A stretch of DNA of 7,728 bases from Bacteroidota bacterium. Lineage in GTDB: Bacteria; Bacteroidota; Bacteroidia; Flavobacteriales_D; Crocinitomicaceae. Where the stretch lies: positions 1-7,728 of the forward strand of contig VGMK01000091.1 in assembly GCA_016866375.1 (NCBI GenBank), in the 5' to 3' direction. A model generated the notes under the pieces. It worked only from the letters and a program-made list of their open reading frames with translations. It did not search any database and was not told the origin of the DNA. Positions 5,397 to 7,728 of the stretch are shown here, one piece after another; positions within the stretch are counted from its first letter, which is position 1, and every line of letters starts with the position of its first letter. The position numbers and the translations under genes were made by a program.

Positions 5397-7728
5397 CCCC
5401 CAATTTTAAAGGTCGGAGATTCTTGTTCTTCCTCCTCTTGTTCCTTCCAATTTTTCAATGTTTTCTTGAGAATACCTTCCTTTTTCTCTTTTTGTTGCTT
5501 ATTTTCTCGTTTGGGTACCTCTGTCTGAGATTTTTGATTAAAATTTATTCTGATTTGCTCTTTTTCTGGCTGTGTGGGTTCATATTTTTTAACTGTTGAG
5601 TCTTTTTTAAAAAGTCCGAATTCACTCTTCAGCATAGCTTTGATTTCCTCTTTTTCTTCTTTAAATTTTTCTTTGAGTTGTTCTTTATGTGCGCCTTTAT
5701 CCCACGAAAAATTTAAATTGTCGAGGTGACCAGAAATATGCACAAACAATCGAGCACCTGTTTCATCATATTCTATTTCTCCAAATTCAGATTTGTATTC
5801 AATGTCTCTTAAATCCCTAGCATTGAGAGCGATTCTGTAGTCAACTATGTCATTGAAACCGTGAACGCCCGCTAGTTCAACCTCCATGGCTGATGTAGTA
5901 ATGGTCATTTTAGGAATAATTATATTACCGTTACTTATTGAAATTGTATTTTCGAGCTTTGGAATTGTGAAATCTGCGAGTTTTGAATCCAAGTAATCAA
6001 TGTTGCGTTTTCCTAATAGTAACTTTGAAGCATTATTTTTCATGCTATTTGTCATTTCTTTGAATAAAGGAATATTACGAAAACGGTTATTGGTCAGCGA
6101 TAAGTGCAATTTTGCTTTCAGTTTATCAAAATCCACCTCTTCCTTCAATGCATCATATGGAATATCAAAGTCAGCAAAAATAGCTGCTTTACCCTGGACA
6201 ATATGCTCGGTAGTTAAATTATCTTGATATAAATTATTCCACTCTCCAAAAAGGTTTTTTAAGTCAACCTGGGTGGTGGCGATGCTGCCAGTCAGTTGAA
6301 GCTGCGAGGGTGTTTTTTCATGAATATCAATTTTGCCTCTCCATATTGCCTCTGCATTTTGAGCATGGAATTGGTTTATGGATAGTTGTTTATTGTCAAT
6401 CCTGAGCATTGCCGAAAGTTGTCCAAAAGTGTGGTTTTGGTAAATTACTTTTTGTGAGTTCAACGAGATTGTGCCAGAAATATCCTCAGGGAGCAAATGC
6501 ACATTAGGATCTGTATCCTCTGCGGATGAGAGATATTCGTCAATATTTAAATTATTGCAATATAAGTTCAGTGAAGGTTTTAGTTGCTGTTTACCCGATA
6601 AATAATCTACGACATTTATAACTTCGCCCGTTAGTTCAATATCACTGCTGCCATAGGTGAATTGAGTATTTTGAAAACGAAGTTTATCTCCGTTTAAATA
6701 AATACCCGCGTGTATCTTTTTAAAAGTGTTTTTTTCGCCGTTAAGTTTTAGTATTCCGTTCTTTAAACTTACCCCTGCTTGTAAAGAAGAAATTTTCATC
6801 TCATCACGCTCTGCCTCATTTTGTAAATCAAAAGCGCAGTTTACATCAAGTAGCCCATCCATAACCTCTATTCCTTTCGGCTGAAATATGGCATAAACAA
6901 CACCAAGATCGATCTTTCCTTTCGCTTTCCCCTCAATTTTTGGATTATTGAAGCGTGTTATTTTCAAATCTCCAGAGAAAGGGCCACTTGCTGAAGTGCA
7001 TTGAAATTCACGAATGGCCAAGAGTTCGTCTCCGCGTTCTCCTATATTACTGTAAAATCCGTCAAGTGAAATACCTGACAATACAGTTTTTTTATACGGT
7101 TCAACCAAACGCCCATTTTGAATACCGAAATTGCATTTAATATTGGTTTTGTCCCCCTTTTTTGTCCCTCCATTACCTGATAAGACAAAATTTATCGTGC
7201 CTTCACCCTGCATTTTTTTTACCTCTCTTTCCCGATCAGATAAAAACTCATGGATCATATCTGTCAATAAAATCTGTTGTGATTCTACCTTAAAATTAAG
7301 ACTATCTCTATCCAGTTTTGCTGAAACTTGAAAAGGTAAATTTTCCACACGAATGAGAGAAGGATCCAAAGTAATGGCCTCATTTTCATTATTGACATTA
7401 AGCTTAACTTCGTATTGTATATTTTTATTGGTAAGTAAGGTTACCTCGCCATTTCGTAACTTTTTCAGGTTAATGTCTCCTTTGGTAGACAAATTAAATT
7501 CTCTGTCTGAAAAGTTTCCTCTGAAATTTACAGTTTCCAATGCTGTTTCAATATGTTCATCTGTTAAGTCATTTTGGTAATTGAGGTCAAAATGTTCAAA
7601 GGAAATAGCATTTAATTTGAGTAAAAAATCATCATCTCTATCATCTGACGGTTTTAAAATATCATAATTTGCCTCCCCTCTATGGTTTACATGCAGATTT
7701 GCTTTTCCGGGAGATATGTGAATTGATT
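5393..7728 (-). CDS. AsmA-like envelope protein, N-terminus outside window
   Basis: The frame is open from the right edge to a TAA at 5393-5395, giving 777 complete codons with neither start nor stop at the edge. A TTG at 7540 is in frame, but 62 sense codons precede it, so it should not be taken as the start. The protein is rich in alternating beta-strand sequence with repeated layers, for example an ISGTISLNSQKVIY segment and a later IWRGKIDIHEK segment. This resembles the long beta-groove of AsmA/TamB-type proteins in Bacteroidota. Such proteins usually have one N-terminal membrane helix and act between the membranes in lipid transport or outer-membrane assembly; that helix would lie beyond the window. 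The last 100 or so residues are highly charged Lys/Glu-rich sequence, probably helical or disordered, ending in SPTFKIGG. It converges on rfaE2 with overlapping stop codons. The AsmA family call rests on overall pattern, not on a diagnostic motif. Confidence 0.78.
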   Translation of the reverse strand, partial: SIHISPGKANLHVNHRGEANYDILKPSDDRDDDFLLKLNAISFEHFDLNYQNDLTDEHIETALETVNFRGNFSDREFNLSTKGDINLKKLRNGEVTLLTNKNIQYEVKLNVNNENEAITLDPSLIRVENLPFQVSAKLDRDSLNFKVESQQILLTDMIHEFLSDREREVKKMQGEGTINFVLSGNGGTKKGDKTNIKCNFGIQNGRLVEPYKKTVLSGISLDGFYSNIGERGDELLAIREFQCTSASGPFSGDLKITRFNNPKIEGKAKGKIDLGVVYAIFQPKGIEVMDGLLDVNCAFDLQNEAERDEMKISSLQAGVSLKNGILKLNGEKNTFKKIHAGIYLNGDKLRFQNTQFTYGSSDIELTGEVINVVDYLSGKQQLKPSLNLYCNNLNIDEYLSSAEDTDPNVHLLPEDISGTISLNSQKVIYQNHTFGQLSAMLRIDNKQLSINQFHAQNAEAIWRGKIDIHEKTPSQLQLTGSIATTQVDLKNLFGEWNNLYQDNLTTEHIVQGKAAIFADFDIPYDALKEEVDFDKLKAKLHLSLTNNRFRNIPLFKEMTNSMKNNASKLLLGKRNIDYLDSKLADFTIPKLENTISISNGNIIIPKMTITTSAMEVELAGVHGFNDIVDYRIALNARDLRDIEYKSEFGEIEYDETGARLFVHISGHLDNLNFSWDKGAHKEQLKEKFKEEKEEIKAMLKSEFGLFKKDSTVKKYEPTQPEKEQIRINFNQKSQTEVPKRENKQQKEKKEGILKKTLKNWKEQEEEEQESPTFKIGG

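Noticed and set aside
7538..7540. TTG as start of the AsmA-like gene
   Set aside because: The frame stays open for 62 further codons to the window edge with sequence of the same character, so the gene is simply cut by the edge.

Overview
The window is A+T-rich chromosomal DNA from a member of the Bacteroidota, most likely the Flavobacteriia or a close relative. Four things point there: a DUF4270 lipoprotein, a half-length glycogen-synthase-like protein beside panC, promoter elements of the TAnnTTTG type used by the Bacteroidota primary sigma factor, and start codons without a strong Shine-Dalgarno sequence. No tRNA, rRNA, insertion sequence, phage gene or CRISPR array was seen. Coding density is very high; the largest intergenic gap is 80 bp.

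Left part (1-2588, minus strand): an apparent operon read right to left. It starts with a short protein holding only the N-terminal half of a starch/glycogen synthase, continues with a DUF4270 lipoprotein 21 bp later, and ends with glmS 3 bp after that. glmS makes glucosamine-6-phosphate and is cut by the window edge after about 154 codons. Middle (2589-2668): an 80-bp divergent promoter region with one perfect TAnnTTTG element on each strand.

Central part (2669-5396, plus strand): a second tightly packed operon of panC, panD, a polytopic membrane protein resembling the flippase half of MprF, and a stand-alone RfaE domain II-type nucleotidyltransferase. panC and panD carry out the last two dedicated steps towards pantothenate. 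panD overlaps the membrane gene by ATGA, and the membrane gene overlaps the nucleotidyltransferase by 8 bp.

Right part (5393-7728, minus strand): a large AsmA-like envelope protein that is open to the window edge, so its N-terminus lies outside. Its stop codon overlaps the nucleotidyltransferase stop codon.

Taken together, the window joins CoA-precursor supply (panC, panD), amino-sugar supply (glmS) and envelope functions (lipoprotein, flippase-like protein, heptose-type nucleotidyltransferase, AsmA-like protein). Most of it looks like conserved housekeeping gene order for the phylum. The least explained parts are the half glycogen synthase with an altered substrate loop, the DUF4270 lipoprotein coupled to glmS, and the translationally coupled flippase/nucleotidyltransferase pair.
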